This document shows positions 1 to 9,063 of a stretch of DNA of 64,000 nucleotides, in pieces. The translations under genes were made by a program, and so were the position numbers. Under the pieces are notes generated by a model. The model did no database searches, was not told the DNA's origin, and was given only the letters and a program-made list of their open reading frames with translations. The stretch is from contig NZ_JBHTFQ010000001.1 in assembly GCF_042666235.1 (NCBI RefSeq), positions 186,001 to 250,000 of the forward strand, in the 5' to 3' direction. Numbering within the stretch: position 1 is the first letter of the stretch; each line of letters starts with the position of its first letter. Source of the stretch: Halodurantibacterium daqingensis. Lineage in GTDB: Bacteria > Pseudomonadota > Alphaproteobacteria > Rhodobacterales > Rhodobacteraceae.

Positions 1-734
1 CCGCGGCGTGCCAGTGCCGGATGCGCCCGTGACAGGGCCTCGGCGGCTGCCGGAAGCGCCGGCGGAATCGGCTGGTCAAACCGCAGCTCGCCGCAGACAT
101 GGATATTCGGGGCTCCGAGGGCTGCAAAGCGCGCGGCATGGGTTTCGGACTTGGCCAGCACACCCGCAAGCGCCCGAACCGGATGCCCAAGCCAATGGGC
201 AAGCCGTCTGTCACGGGCAAAGCTTCTGGCGGGATACTGGCTGTTGGCCAGAAACAGCGGCACACCCGCCTTGCGCGCTGCAAGGATCATCACCGGCCAG
301 ACCTCGATTTCCAGCACCAGACCCAGACGCGGGCGGAGGCGGCGGAAAAAGCGGCGATAGGCCCAGCCGAACTCCAGCGGCAGGTAACAGGCGGCAAGGC
401 GGCCTTCGGCGATTTCGGTCGCAAAGGCAGTTTCGGCCGCGCGACGTCCCGCCGGCGTCAGATGCGTGGTGACGACGCAATCGCCCCGGTCAAGCAGCGC
501 CCGGACCAGCGGCACGGCGGACCGCATCTCGCCCAGCGATACCGCGTGGACCCAGACCGCGCCGACAGGCCCCGCCCCGCCACCGAAACGTTCGCCCATG
601 TGGCGCAGATAGGCGCGATCCTTGCGGCCGCGCATCAGGAAATAGAGCATCACCAGCGGCAGCGCCGGATACCAGATCAGCCGGTAAAGGGCCATGAACA
701 GGCGCAATCCGGCGGGAAGGGCGGCATGTGCCAT
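1..734 (-). CDS. waaA: 3-deoxy-D-manno-octulosonic acid (Kdo) transferase, partial
   Basis: The minus-strand frame is open from an ATG at 734 to the window edge, giving about 244 N-terminal residues; the 3' end is outside the window. The family transfers Kdo from CMP-Kdo to lipid A precursor at the inner membrane (GT30). Visible marks are an N-terminal hydrophobic anchor (LIWYPALPLVMLYF), the HAVSLGE motif whose Glu is the family catalytic base, and LEIEVWPVMI. It sits 17 bp downstream of a second WaaA-like gene on the same strand. The domain call is firm; which of the two paralogues is the true lipid A Kdo transferase cannot be told from the visible part. Confidence 0.85.
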   Translation of the reverse strand, partial: MAHAALPAGLRLFMALYRLIWYPALPLVMLYFLMRGRKDRAYLRHMGERFGGGAGPVGAVWVHAVSLGEMRSAVPLVRALLDRGDCVVTTHLTPAGRRAAETAFATEIAEGRLAACYLPLEFGWAYRRFFRRLRPRLGLVLEIEVWPVMILAARKAGVPLFLANSQYPARSFARDRRLAHWLGHPVRALAGVLAKSETHAARFAALGAPNIHVCGELRFDQPIPPALPAAAEALSRAHPALARR

Positions 735-751
735 CAGGTGCCTCGGATGGT

Positions 752-2053
752 TCAGTCCCTGCGGTTTAACCGCGCCGCCATCAGGGACAAGAGTTTTTCC
801 GCCTCGCGCCCAAGTGCGGCCTGACCGCGGCTGGCCACCTCGGCCGCCCGTGGGCGCATCGCCGCAAGGGCCGGGTCGCACAGCGCGGCCGCAAGGCCGG
901 GCGGATCGGTGACCAGCCGCGCGGCGTCGGCCGCGTGGAAGGCCGCATAATCTTCGGCAAAGTTCGCGATATGCGGCCCATGGAGGATCGCGCAATCCAG
1001 CCGCGCCGGCTCGTAGGGATTGTGCCCCCCGACCGGCGCGACCGAGCCGCCGACAAGCGCTGCCCGGGCAAGGCGATACCAGAGACCAAGCTGGCCGATT
1101 TCGCCCAGCACCAGAACATCCGCGGGCTGTTCGACGATGTTGCCCGGCGCGATGCGTTCCACGTGAAACCCTGCGGTCGTGGCCTGGGCAACAATCGCAT
1201 CCGCCCGCCCGGGATCGCGCGGGGCAATCACCAGAACCGGCGCCTTGCCCTGATCCAGCAGCAGCCGTTGGGCAGCTAGCGCCATATCCTCATCCGCAGG
1301 ATGGGATGAGGCCGCGATCCACAGCGGCCGGTCGCCAAGTTGCGCCCCAATCCGCGCGCGGGCTTCGGGCTGATCGGCCAAGGGCGCGGCGCCGGCCTTC
1401 AACGTGCCCGTCACCGCAAGGCGCGCGGCCGGAACGCCCAATTTGAGGAAATGCGCCCGTGTCTCGGGATTCTGGACGCCGATATAGGCAAAGCGCCCGT
1501 AAAGCTGCCGATAAAGCGCGCCCGCCCGCGCCTTTGCCCGGAACGAGGCGGCGTTCATGCGGCCATTGACGATCGCAAGCGGAATGCCGCGGCGAAAGCT
1601 CTCCTCGATCAGCGCGGGCCAGATGTCGCGTTCCGCCCAGACCGACAGATCTGGCTGCCAGTGATCCAGGAAGCGCCTGATGAAGGGCGCGGCATCCAGC
1701 GGCAGAAACTGATGCACCACCCCAGCCGGCAGGTTCGGCCCCAGCGCCGCCGCCGAACTGCGCGACGACGACGTGATCAGCACATGCAGCCCCGGCCGGC
1801 GCGCCTGCATCGCCAAGGCCAGCGCGGGCAGGGCCAGAACCTCGCCCACACCGACCGCATGCAGCCAGACCAGCGGCCCGGACGGGCGGGGCAGGGTGGG
1901 CTCGCCCATCTTTTCGCGCACCCGAAGCGGATCTTCCTTGCCCCAGGCAACGCGCTGTTGCAAATGCCACCGCGCCACCGGGGCGACGATGCCGCTCAGC
2001 CCCAGCCAGAGCCGCAGAAGCGCGCCGCGCCCTGGCGCATCAGCCGATGTCAC
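752..2053 (-). CDS. WaaA-like (GT30) glycosyltransferase, paralogue of the neighbouring Kdo transferase
   Basis: About 433 residues. It carries the GT30 N-terminal domain (HAVGVGE, with the putative catalytic Glu kept) and the C-terminal nucleotide-sugar motif GGSVAPVGGHNPYEP. The frame extends further upstream, but that part only shadows neuC. I chose the GTG at 2053 because AGAAGG lies 6 nt before it and because it overlaps the neuC stop by 14 bp, suggesting translational coupling; a CTG at 2017 is an alternative. The usual ETELWP stretch is replaced by AERDIWP. Co-transcription with neuC raises the possibility that it transfers Kdo or another CMP-activated ulosonic acid to the LPS core. 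The family call is firm; the acceptor and donor are inferred. Confidence 0.8.
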   Translation of the reverse strand: MTSADAPGRGALLRLWLGLSGIVAPVARWHLQQRVAWGKEDPLRVREKMGEPTLPRPSGPLVWLHAVGVGEVLALPALALAMQARRPGLHVLITSSSRSSAAALGPNLPAGVVHQFLPLDAAPFIRRFLDHWQPDLSVWAERDIWPALIEESFRRGIPLAIVNGRMNAASFRAKARAGALYRQLYGRFAYIGVQNPETRAHFLKLGVPAARLAVTGTLKAGAAPLADQPEARARIGAQLGDRPLWIAASSHPADEDMALAAQRLLLDQGKAPVLVIAPRDPGRADAIVAQATTAGFHVERIAPGNIVEQPADVLVLGEIGQLGLWYRLARAALVGGSVAPVGGHNPYEPARLDCAILHGPHIANFAEDYAAFHAADAARLVTDPPGLAAALCDPALAAMRPRAAEVASRGQAALGREAEKLLSLMAARLNRRD

Positions 2054-3167
2054 GGAAGGCCTTCTGCAGCGGTGCGGTCCAGAAGTCGGCGCACCGCAGC
2101 ACCTCCACGAACCGATCTGCGGCGCGGCCTTCGCCAAAGGCGGTATGTGCCGGATAGCGGCGGCCCCATTCCCGCTGCAGGAAAGCGGCAATGGCCCCCG
2201 CATCATCAGCGGCGCAGGAGGTCAGCGAAGGTGCCTGCGACCGCCCCGTCTGGCGGGTGCCGATATCAAGGCTGGGGATCCCGAGGAACGGCGCCTCGCG
2301 CACCCCGGCCGAGGAATTGCCCACCATCACCGCCGCGTTCTTCATCAGTTCCGAGAAATAGGCAAAACGCATCGAGGGGATGCAGCGAAACCGTTCCTTG
2401 GGCAGGGCGTCGATCACGGCGAATATCTGCTCGGAACCCGGGTCGTTGTTGGGCAGGATCAGCACGAAGCTGCGCCCCGACGCGTCAAGCGCGCCATAAA
2501 GTGCCGCCGCCTGCGCGCCCATCGTCGTCGATTCCGAGGTGACGGGGTGAAAGACGCAGATGCCGTAATCGGCAAAGGGGATGTCGTAGCGGGCCCGCAC
2601 CTCGTCCAGCGTCACGCCGGAAGGGGCGCCATGCTTGTCAAGTTCGGGCGAGCCGATGGCATGGATCGCTTCGGCGGGTTCACCCAGCGCCATGACCCGC
2701 TGGCGGGCGGCGTCAGAGCTGACGAAATGCACTGCGGCAAGCTTGGTGTTGCAGTGGCGGAAAATCTCGTCGATCGTGCCCGACACCTCGCCGCCCTCGA
2801 CATGGGCGCAGCGAACGTAGTTCGTCGCGCAGACCAGCGCACAGGCCAGCGCCTCGACCCGGTCGCCGTGGACCACGACAAGATCGGGCCGGTGTTCGGC
2901 CAGAAAGTCGGAAAACCCCAGCACCGTCTTGGCAAGGATCATGTCCTGCGGATCACCTTCCCGCTGGTTGAGGAATTCATGCACCGCGACCCCCGCCATA
3001 CGGTGCACCTCGATCTTGGTCAGCCCATAGCGGCCAAGCATGTGCATGCCGGTCACGAAAAACGACACCCGGAACCCCGCATCGCGGGCCGCAACGGCAA
3101 GGGGTTCCAGCTTGCCGAAATCTGCGCGGGTCCCGGTGACGAAAAGAAGATGTCTGTCCTGCTTCAT
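2040..3167 (-). CDS. neuC: UDP-N-acetylglucosamine 2-epimerase (hydrolysing), NeuC/LegG type
   Basis: 375 residues with a GT-B-like epimerase fold. Motifs include an N-terminal VTGTRADFGK, VVHGDRVEAL, the HVEGGEVSGTIDE block and the late MVGNSSAGVREAP, all characteristic of the hydrolysing 2-epimerases. These convert a UDP-HexNAc to ManNAc (or the 6-deoxy analogue) plus UDP, the first step of sialic or legionaminic acid synthesis. neuB lies 1.8 kb upstream on the same strand, with a GT25 and an opposite-strand glycosyltransferase between them. The 3' end overlaps the WaaA-like gene. Whether the product feeds Neu5Ac or a legionaminic acid cannot be settled here. Confidence 0.85.
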   Translation of the reverse strand: MKQDRHLLFVTGTRADFGKLEPLAVAARDAGFRVSFFVTGMHMLGRYGLTKIEVHRMAGVAVHEFLNQREGDPQDMILAKTVLGFSDFLAEHRPDLVVVHGDRVEALACALVCATNYVRCAHVEGGEVSGTIDEIFRHCNTKLAAVHFVSSDAARQRVMALGEPAEAIHAIGSPELDKHGAPSGVTLDEVRARYDIPFADYGICVFHPVTSESTTMGAQAAALYGALDASGRSFVLILPNNDPGSEQIFAVIDALPKERFRCIPSMRFAYFSELMKNAAVMVGNSSAGVREAPFLGIPSLDIGTRQTGRSQAPSLTSCAADDAGAIAAFLQREWGRRYPAHTAFGEGRAADRFVEVLRCADFWTAPLQKAFRDIG

Positions 3168-3265
3168 TCACTCAGGATAACGCGCTCCGCTGCGGCCGCA
3201 AGGCGCGCCGATATGGACAGCGGGTTGGCGGTTCGCTAGGGCTGGGCGGAACAGGGAGGGCCGGT

Positions 3266-4048
3266 ATGAGCCAGTCGCGCGTTGTCTTGTGCATGAAATG
3301 GGGCACGCTTTATCCGGCGGACTACGTGAACGTGCTGTTTCGCGCCTGTCGGCGCAACATCACAGGGCCGTTCCGCTTCGTCTGTCTGACCGATGATGCC
3401 ACGGGTTTCGACGAGGGTGTGGAATCCTTCCCGATCCCGGATATCGGCCTGTCCGACTGGATGTGGTGGGACGGTGCCTGGCCCAAGCTTGCCGTTTATT
3501 GCCGCGATCTTTACGGGCTGACGGGGCGCGCGCTTTTCATCGACCTCGACATGGTGATCTGCAGCAGCCTTGATCCGTTCTTCGATCACCCCGCGCCGTT
3601 TCTGACCACGGACATGGGCCCCGACTGGCGCCCGCACCCCAGTGGAAAGGGCGCGCCCGAGGCCGGAACCTGCCTTTTCGCCTTCACCCTGGGTGCCGAG
3701 GCCCAGATCGTCGAACGCTTTCAGGAAGACCCGGAACACAACGCCCGCGCGCTGGTCATCGAACAGAAATGGGTTCATGCCCATGCAAGTGCAATGTCGT
3801 TCTGGCCTGCTGGCTGGGTGGTCAGCTTCAAGCGCCATCTGCGCCGGCCCATGGGGCTGGACCTGATCCTGCCGCCACGTGAACCCTCGGGCGAGGCGAA
3901 GGTCGTTGCCTTCCACGGCAAGCCGCGGCCGATCGATCTGATCCGCGCGGGCGCCGGCTGGTGGGACCGGTTTCCCCATATGGGGCATGGGCAGGTGCGC
4001 TGGATGGCGAATTACTGGCGCGACCACGGCGGCACGATCCCCGACTGA
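3266..4048 (+). CDS. DxD-motif glycosyltransferase
   Basis: 260 residues, ATG preceded by GGGAGGG. The N-terminal MKWGTLYPADYVN and a nucleotide-sugar metal-binding D-L-D (residues about 93-95, ALFIDLDMVI) suggest a GT-A fold transferase resembling GT8-type or uncharacterised LPS glycosyltransferases. It is the only plus-strand gene in the surface-glycan block, divergent from neuC (98 bp between starts) and convergent with the GT25 gene. It resembles the product encoded at 5961-6836 (shared WGT.Y.AD.VN start and DLD), so the two look like paralogues. Donor and acceptor are unknown. Confidence 0.7.
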   Translation: MSQSRVVLCMKWGTLYPADYVNVLFRACRRNITGPFRFVCLTDDATGFDEGVESFPIPDIGLSDWMWWDGAWPKLAVYCRDLYGLTGRALFIDLDMVICSSLDPFFDHPAPFLTTDMGPDWRPHPSGKGAPEAGTCLFAFTLGAEAQIVERFQEDPEHNARALVIEQKWVHAHASAMSFWPAGWVVSFKRHLRRPMGLDLILPPREPSGEAKVVAFHGKPRPIDLIRAGAGWWDRFPHMGHGQVRWMANYWRDHGGTIPD

Positions 4049-4101
4049 CAGGCCGCAGGTGACGTGCCTGAAAGGCCTTCCATCAGGGTGCCGCGGGCCC
4101 C

Positions 4102-4115
4102 GAGCCGCAAGGCTC
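4102..4115. terminator. Small GNRA-type hairpin between convergent genes
   Basis: GAGCC-GCAA-GGCTC lies in the 117-bp gap between two convergent glycosyltransferase genes. The stem is only 5 bp with no T-run, so a terminator role is tentative. Confidence 0.25.
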
Positions 4116-4165
4116 CGAGAAGCCCAAGCCTTGATGCGCCGGGCCGATCGTGTCCGATCTGGCGG

Positions 4166-4939
4166 TCAGTCCGGAGGTTGCCGGAGGGGCCGCAGGCGGC
4201 CGCGCGCGGCAAGATGGCGCGCCTTCCCGATCAGGTTTGTCAGGCGCAGCGCATAGGCTGGCAGGCGTCGGTGGGCGGGAAACTTGCGCACCTCGGCAAA
4301 TCCTTTGCCGGTAATGGTGCTGACATTGCCGTCATCCACATGGCTCGGGAATGGCTCGAGCCCATAGTGGCGGAAATCATGCACATGGATCCGGTCAAGT
4401 TCATGGTCGATGGGCCGGGTGATCGGCAGCATCACCGGCAACAGCCGCGCCGCCAGATCCCGGGTGATGAGGTAGGCACCCAGCCCGGTTGCCGGGCCCA
4501 GATAGGCGTTCAGCACCCAGTTGCCCGCCCGGCGCTGGGCAACAGGATGCTTGGCGCGGATCTTGTTGAGCTTGAGAAAATCCCATTCGTCGCGCAGGCG
4601 AAGGGCCGTTTCCAGCGCGGGAAGAAACTCGTCGTGGAAGACTACGTCATCTTCCAGCACCAGCGCCACGTCATGCGGGCTGTCCAGCAATGCCTGCCAG
4701 ACGCCAAGATGCGAATGATAGGCGCCGATCTCGCCGGGCATCACCTCACGCCCGACATTGCGCCGGAACGCGGCCAGATCGACGCTTGGCACCAGCCTGT
4801 CCCATTCGGCCCGCCCGTCAACGGCAGTGAACAGGGTGACGTCCAGCGACAGCGCAGCCAGCTGCGCTTCCATGTGCGCGCGTCTGTCGGATGATCGCGG
4901 CAGATTGATCAGCCAGATGCCAAGCGCGCCGCCTGTCAT
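4166..4939 (-). CDS. Glycosyltransferase family 25 (LPS biosynthesis)
   Basis: 257 residues. It has the GT25 N-terminal signature (WLINLPRSSDRR), GEIGAYHSHLGVWQ, an acidic ALVLEDDVVF metal site and a TGLGAYLITRDLA segment. GT25 enzymes add galactose or similar sugars to LPS cores. The start is set at the ATG at 4939, which overlaps the neuB stop (ATGA); an in-frame codon 15 nt upstream lies inside neuB. This coupling suggests the transferred or receiving sugar belongs to the same glycan as the NeuB product. Confidence 0.85.
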   Translation of the reverse strand: MTGGALGIWLINLPRSSDRRAHMEAQLAALSLDVTLFTAVDGRAEWDRLVPSVDLAAFRRNVGREVMPGEIGAYHSHLGVWQALLDSPHDVALVLEDDVVFHDEFLPALETALRLRDEWDFLKLNKIRAKHPVAQRRAGNWVLNAYLGPATGLGAYLITRDLAARLLPVMLPITRPIDHELDRIHVHDFRHYGLEPFPSHVDDGNVSTITGKGFAEVRKFPAHRRLPAYALRLTNLIGKARHLAARGRLRPLRQPPD

Positions 4940-5964
4940 GCCAGATCCGACCATTTCAGCTGCCGGTTCCGGGGCACCGCCCGGGTCAGGCGCTTGCCCA
5001 CCACCTTGTCGAAGTCATAGCCCGGGATCTCGCCCGAACCGGGGCGGCGGGCCCAGATATCGGCTTCGGTGATCACATGGCCTTCGGGAAGGTCGCGGTC
5101 GGCGACGACGCTGGCGCGGGCAAAGCGATAGACCGATTCCTCGGGGGCGGTGCGCCGCTTTTCATTGTGAAGGGCCGTGTGGATTTCGCGCGACCGGTCG
5201 ATCAGAAACCGCAGTTCTGCCGGGTCCATCGAACAGATGATGTCGGGGCCGATCCGGTAACGGCTGTCGGTATAATGCCTCTCGAGGATCGAGGCCCCCA
5301 GCGCCACCGAGGCCAGCGCCATTTCCGGGCCGATGGAGTGATCTGAAAAACCGACGACGGCGTTGGGAAAGGCCTCGCGCAGGTCCGTCACACCGCGCAG
5401 TGACACGATTTCGGGCGGAGAGGGATAGAGGTTGGTGCATTCCAGCAACGCGTAGTCGATCCCTGCCGCTTCAAGGATCGCGACGCTCGCGCGCATCGTG
5501 TCGATCGTCTGCATGCCGGTGGACAGGATCACCGGCTTGCCCATCCGCGCGATGTGACGGATCAGCGGCAGGTTGTCGGCCTCGCCCGAGCCGATCTTGA
5601 AGGCAGGCACGCCGATCTCGTTCAGGAAATCCGCCGCGGCGCGCGAAAAGGGCGTGGAGATGTAGATCATGCCAAGGCTTTCGGTGTAATCCTTGAGCCT
5701 GACCTCATCCTCGCGCGACAGGGCGCAACGGTTCATCACCTCCCAGATCGAGACGTCGGCATTGGGCGGGAAGATCTCCTTCGCCTCCTCGGTCATCTCG
5801 TCTTCCACGATATGGGTCTGATGCTTGATGCATTCGCAGCCCGCATCGCGGGCAAGCCGCACCATCGTCTTGGCCACATCCAGATCGCCACCATGGTTGA
5901 TGCCGATCTCGGCAATGACCAGGGGCGGATGGGCGGGGGAAACCTCGCGGTGGGCGATCTTCAT
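4936..5964 (-). CDS. neuB: N-acetylneuraminate synthase-family protein
   Basis: 342 residues. The N-terminal TIM barrel (VIAEIGINHGGDLDVAK, STPFSRAAADFLN, FKIGSGEADNLPL, GFSDHSIGPEMA) is followed by a C-terminal SAF/antifreeze-like domain (about 280-342). The family condenses ManNAc or 2,4-diacetamido-6-deoxymannose with phosphoenolpyruvate to make a nonulosonic acid. It has ATGA overlaps with the glycosyltransferase upstream (5961) and the GT25 downstream (4939), so the three are one translational unit. No CMP-nonulosonate synthetase (neuA) is present in the window. The exact nonulosonate is not determinable. Confidence 0.9.
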   Translation of the reverse strand: MKIAHREVSPAHPPLVIAEIGINHGGDLDVAKTMVRLARDAGCECIKHQTHIVEDEMTEEAKEIFPPNADVSIWEVMNRCALSREDEVRLKDYTESLGMIYISTPFSRAAADFLNEIGVPAFKIGSGEADNLPLIRHIARMGKPVILSTGMQTIDTMRASVAILEAAGIDYALLECTNLYPSPPEIVSLRGVTDLREAFPNAVVGFSDHSIGPEMALASVALGASILERHYTDSRYRIGPDIICSMDPAELRFLIDRSREIHTALHNEKRRTAPEESVYRFARASVVADRDLPEGHVITEADIWARRPGSGEIPGYDFDKVVGKRLTRAVPRNRQLKWSDLA

Positions 5965-6836
5965 GTCGTCTGCCTGTTCTGTCCGATGCGGGACCAGTGA
6001 AGTTTGATGGGCGCCATCATGCCGCTTGTCGCCGCCGCTGACCAGACCAGGCGACGTCCGCGGCCCAGCGGGATGACCGCGCCTTCGGGCAGGGCCTGCA
6101 ATTGTTCGGGCTTGGCCTGGCCGCCGGAAAAGGTGATGGCGACAAGATTCTGCCGTCTGGCACGTGTCCGGGTCATGCGGCCCAGAAGGCCCGCGAGGGC
6201 GGGAATGCGGCTTGCAAATTCATTGGTGAACTTGACGGCCAGGTCTGGCGGAATGCGGCGCAGGGCCCGGCCGGCGATCCGGGACAGATACTTGTCGTCC
6301 GCCACAGCGTATTCCGGGCGCGGGTCGTGCGCCCAGTCCTTCAGGAACTGGTCCGGCACATGGGTCCAGTCCCCGGGGCGAAACAGCACGAGCGAACTGT
6401 TGCCCCGCCAGCGCAGCGGCAGGATCCACGACAGAATCCGCAACAGCGGCCAGATCGTGCCCCAGGTTGCCGGCAGCATGTAGATCCCGGGCCGTTCCAG
6501 AAGCGGCAACAGGCGCAGCACATCACCCGTGACCATCGTGTCAAGATCGACAAGCAGCGCCGGGATATCGGGTTCCAGCAGCCCGGGCGAAAATACCGAA
6601 AGCTTTGCCTGACAACCGCCCCCCAGGTATTCGGGGCGGGCGAAGGCCTCGGGGATAGGGTGCTGCGCGACAGTCAGCCCTTGGCGCGGGCGGTCGCTCA
6701 GGCAGAGGATGTGCAGCGGCGCGCTGGCGTGGTCGCGCAGGCTTTCCGCCAGCGCGTTCACATGGTCGGCCCCGTATTTCGTGCCCCAGAACAACAGGAC
6801 CACCTGAAGCGCCGCGCGCGGCCTTTGGTCAGGCAT
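5961..6836 (-). CDS. DxD-motif glycosyltransferase
   Basis: 291 residues, beginning with a hydrophobic strand and WGTKYGADHVN; D-L-D at about 97-99 (ALLVDLDTMV) is the likely metal/nucleotide-sugar site. It appears related to the product at 3266-4048. Its start overlaps the 3' end of the LacI-type regulator by 8 bp, and its stop overlaps the neuB start (ATGA). No signal peptide is visible; a cytoplasmic or membrane-peripheral transferase for a surface glycan is the inferred role. Confidence 0.7.
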   Translation of the reverse strand: MPDQRPRAALQVVLLFWGTKYGADHVNALAESLRDHASAPLHILCLSDRPRQGLTVAQHPIPEAFARPEYLGGGCQAKLSVFSPGLLEPDIPALLVDLDTMVTGDVLRLLPLLERPGIYMLPATWGTIWPLLRILSWILPLRWRGNSSLVLFRPGDWTHVPDQFLKDWAHDPRPEYAVADDKYLSRIAGRALRRIPPDLAVKFTNEFASRIPALAGLLGRMTRTRARRQNLVAITFSGGQAKPEQLQALPEGAVIPLGRGRRLVWSAAATSGMMAPIKLHWSRIGQNRQTT

Positions 6837-7863
6837 TGCGGATCGTATCGCCCGGTTGCAGCTTGGGCGTCAGCTCCACGCGTTCTCCGCCGACAAGGTC
6901 GCTTTGACGTTTGCCGGAAATGATCTCGGCGGCGATCTGGCCGATTTCCCGGCGGCAGGCATCCATCGTGGCCAGCCGGCGCGGCAGGCCGTCCAGCAGC
7001 TCCACGCCGTTAAACCCGGCGAGACCCAGTTTGCCCGGCACGTCGATGCCTTGTTCAAGGCAGTACAGCAGGCCGCCCGCGCCGATCATGTCGTTGGAGT
7101 AATACAGGAAATCGAGGTCGGGATTGCGCGCGAGCATCGCTTGCGTCATCTCGCGCCCCTTCAGAAGCGCCGAGCCGCCCGAATAGAACTCGGTATCGGC
7201 AAGATCGAGCCCCGCCTCGTTCAGGGCCGCACGGAAGCCTTCGAGCCGTTTGCGGGCACGGTGGTCGTGGGGCATCTTGGTGCCCAGAAACCCGATGCGT
7301 CGATAGCCAGCGGCAAGGATCGCAGCGGCCATTTCCCGCCCTGCACGTCGATGCGAGATCCCGACGTTCGAATCGATCGCCGGTCCGTCCACGTCCATGA
7401 TCTCGACGATCGGAATGCCGGCGTTCGACAGCATGGCCCGGCTGATGTCGGAATGCTCCAGCCCGGCAACGATCACGCCCGAGGGTCGCCAGGACAGCAT
7501 TTCGTAAAGAACCGCCTCCTCGCGTTCGAGCGAATAATCCGTGACGCCGACCACGGGCTGAAGTCCGGTATCCTCAAGCGCCTCGGAAATGCCGGCCAGC
7601 ACTTCTGGAAAAACCATGTTCGACAGCGAGGGGATGATGACCGCCACCAGGTTTACCCGCTGGCTTGCCAGCGCACCCGCGATCTTGTTCGGTACATAGC
7701 CAAGGCGCTTTGCGGCCTCGAGCACCCTGTCGCGCGTTGCGGCAGACACGTCGCCGCGGTTACGAAGCACCCTGCTGACGGTCATTTCGCTTACGCCTGA
7801 GGCTTCCGATACATCGCGCAGCGTCAAGGGGCGGCGTGGATCGGGCGTCGGGAGTTTTGTCAC
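6829..7863 (-). CDS. LacI-family transcriptional regulator
   Basis: 344 residues. The N-terminal LacI helix-turn-helix (TLRDVSEASGVSEMTVSRVL) and hinge (NKIAGALASQRVNLVAVIIP) precede a periplasmic-binding-protein-like ligand domain. The pattern fits the GntR (gluconate) branch of LacI regulators, normally repressors of sugar acid genes. Here its 3' end overlaps a glycosyltransferase gene by 8 bp, an unusual neighbour for a gluconate repressor; no sugar catabolic operon adjoins. It may act elsewhere on the chromosome or on the glycan operon. Confidence 0.85.
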   Translation of the reverse strand: MTKLPTPDPRRPLTLRDVSEASGVSEMTVSRVLRNRGDVSAATRDRVLEAAKRLGYVPNKIAGALASQRVNLVAVIIPSLSNMVFPEVLAGISEALEDTGLQPVVGVTDYSLEREEAVLYEMLSWRPSGVIVAGLEHSDISRAMLSNAGIPIVEIMDVDGPAIDSNVGISHRRAGREMAAAILAAGYRRIGFLGTKMPHDHRARKRLEGFRAALNEAGLDLADTEFYSGGSALLKGREMTQAMLARNPDLDFLYYSNDMIGAGGLLYCLEQGIDVPGKLGLAGFNGVELLDGLPRRLATMDACRREIGQIAAEIISGKRQSDLVGGERVELTPKLQPGDTIRNA

Positions 7864-9063
7864 GGGGGTAAAACCTGTCTTGCCTCAGGACTAGTTAGCG
7901 CCAAACCCGCAGCCATTCCAAGCGCGTTCTGCAAGGACCGGCGGCATCCATGGCAGAGGCAACCGCGGATGGCGGAGCGGTTGTCGATCGGGGGTGCCCC
8001 CGTCATCGGTTCCGTTCCGACCCGGGAAAGACTGCGGCGCCATCAGGATGCCGCGTCCATGGCCCTTTCGCGCAATTGCCGGCCAGAAGCCACAGGCCTC
8101 GTCGACGTCCTTGCGAATGGAGGGCGAAGACCTGCCCGGTCGTCACAACAAAGGGATGGTTGACCGTTGGTCCCACCTGATCCGGCCGCCCTGTCGTCAG
8201 CCGCATCCAGTAGCCCGCCCACGGCAGCGCCCCACAGGTCTTGCAGCCCCGTTCAGGCTGCGTCGGGCGCTGATGATGGTGATATCATTCGGCATCGCTC
8301 CCACCCTTTGGAAGATCGCCGGGTAGCAGCGCCATGGTCGGACTTGCCTGCTTCAACAGGGCTGGGCGCAGCGGATCATCGCGCATGCCGGGGCCGCCGC
8401 CCGAGACGCGCGCCTGCCGCTTGAGAGGGATCCCGTCCTCCGCAAGCGGCTGAACGAGCGTGGGCCCGAGTTTCTGCAGGGCTGCAGACCTACCGACATC
8501 CGAACATCCTCCGCCTCGGGCCGGCATCTGCCTGGTGTGAGGGGCGCACCGGGCGCTGCACGCGTGCGCGACCGGCTCGGCGGGATTGGGTGGTGGCGCA
8601 GGATTGCGTGGGAGGATCTGCCAAGGGTCGCCATCATCGGGTGCGGCCAAGGCGCCGCGGCTCGTTCGTTGCCGCGGGGCACGTGGGCTTGGTGTGAGGT
8701 TGGGGGCTTGGTGTGAGGTTGGGGGCTTGGTGTGAGGCTGGGGGCCGTGGCAGCGTTCGTTACCCCGCAGGTTTTTCCAAGGGAAAGGGTAGCGACGGCG
8801 CGCTCCGGGCATTGAAAGGGTGGCGCAGCCGTTGCCGATCCGCCATGCCAGCTTCGACAGGCGTCGGGTGCGATTTGCAGTCAGCCAGCTTCAACCGCAA
8901 CGCGCGCAACGGGCGCTGGACACTTGGCCCCCGGCCGCCGTCGCGCAGCCCCGTTTCGCCCGGATACCGCCCGATGCGCCCTACAGGAGGCAAAACTGCG
9001 TCGGTCTCGTTCCGGCGGTTGAAATCCGGCGCGCTTGCCCGTAACGAGAAGGGGCCGCAAGGC
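7864..9063. other. 1.2-kb intergenic stretch without a convincing gene
   Basis: Several open frames exist on both strands, but they are proline/arginine-rich, lack coherent domains and have no good Shine-Dalgarno sites. A short tandem repeat is present at 8685-8741. It may be decayed coding DNA upstream of the tRNA-Arg gene. Confidence 0.6.
8685..8741. repeat. Tandem repeat, 3 copies of 19 bp
   Basis: Three consecutive units of GGGCTTGGTGTGAGGTTGG start at 8685, 8704 and 8723; the third has one change (T to C). It lies in the gene-poor stretch before tRNA-Arg. Confidence 0.9.

Noticed and set aside
2054..2206. N-terminal extension of the second WaaA-like gene
   Set aside because: It lies inside neuC and reads as a shadow with no domain; a GTG with a good ribosome-binding site exists at 2053.
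8003..8295. Minus-strand start resembling a thiolase (MPNDITIISARR)
   Set aside because: The similarity ends after about a dozen residues, the frame then stops, and no later thiolase motif was found.
8285..8812. 175-codon minus-strand frame
   Set aside because: Proline, arginine and histidine-rich, covers the tandem repeat, and no domain or ribosome-binding site.
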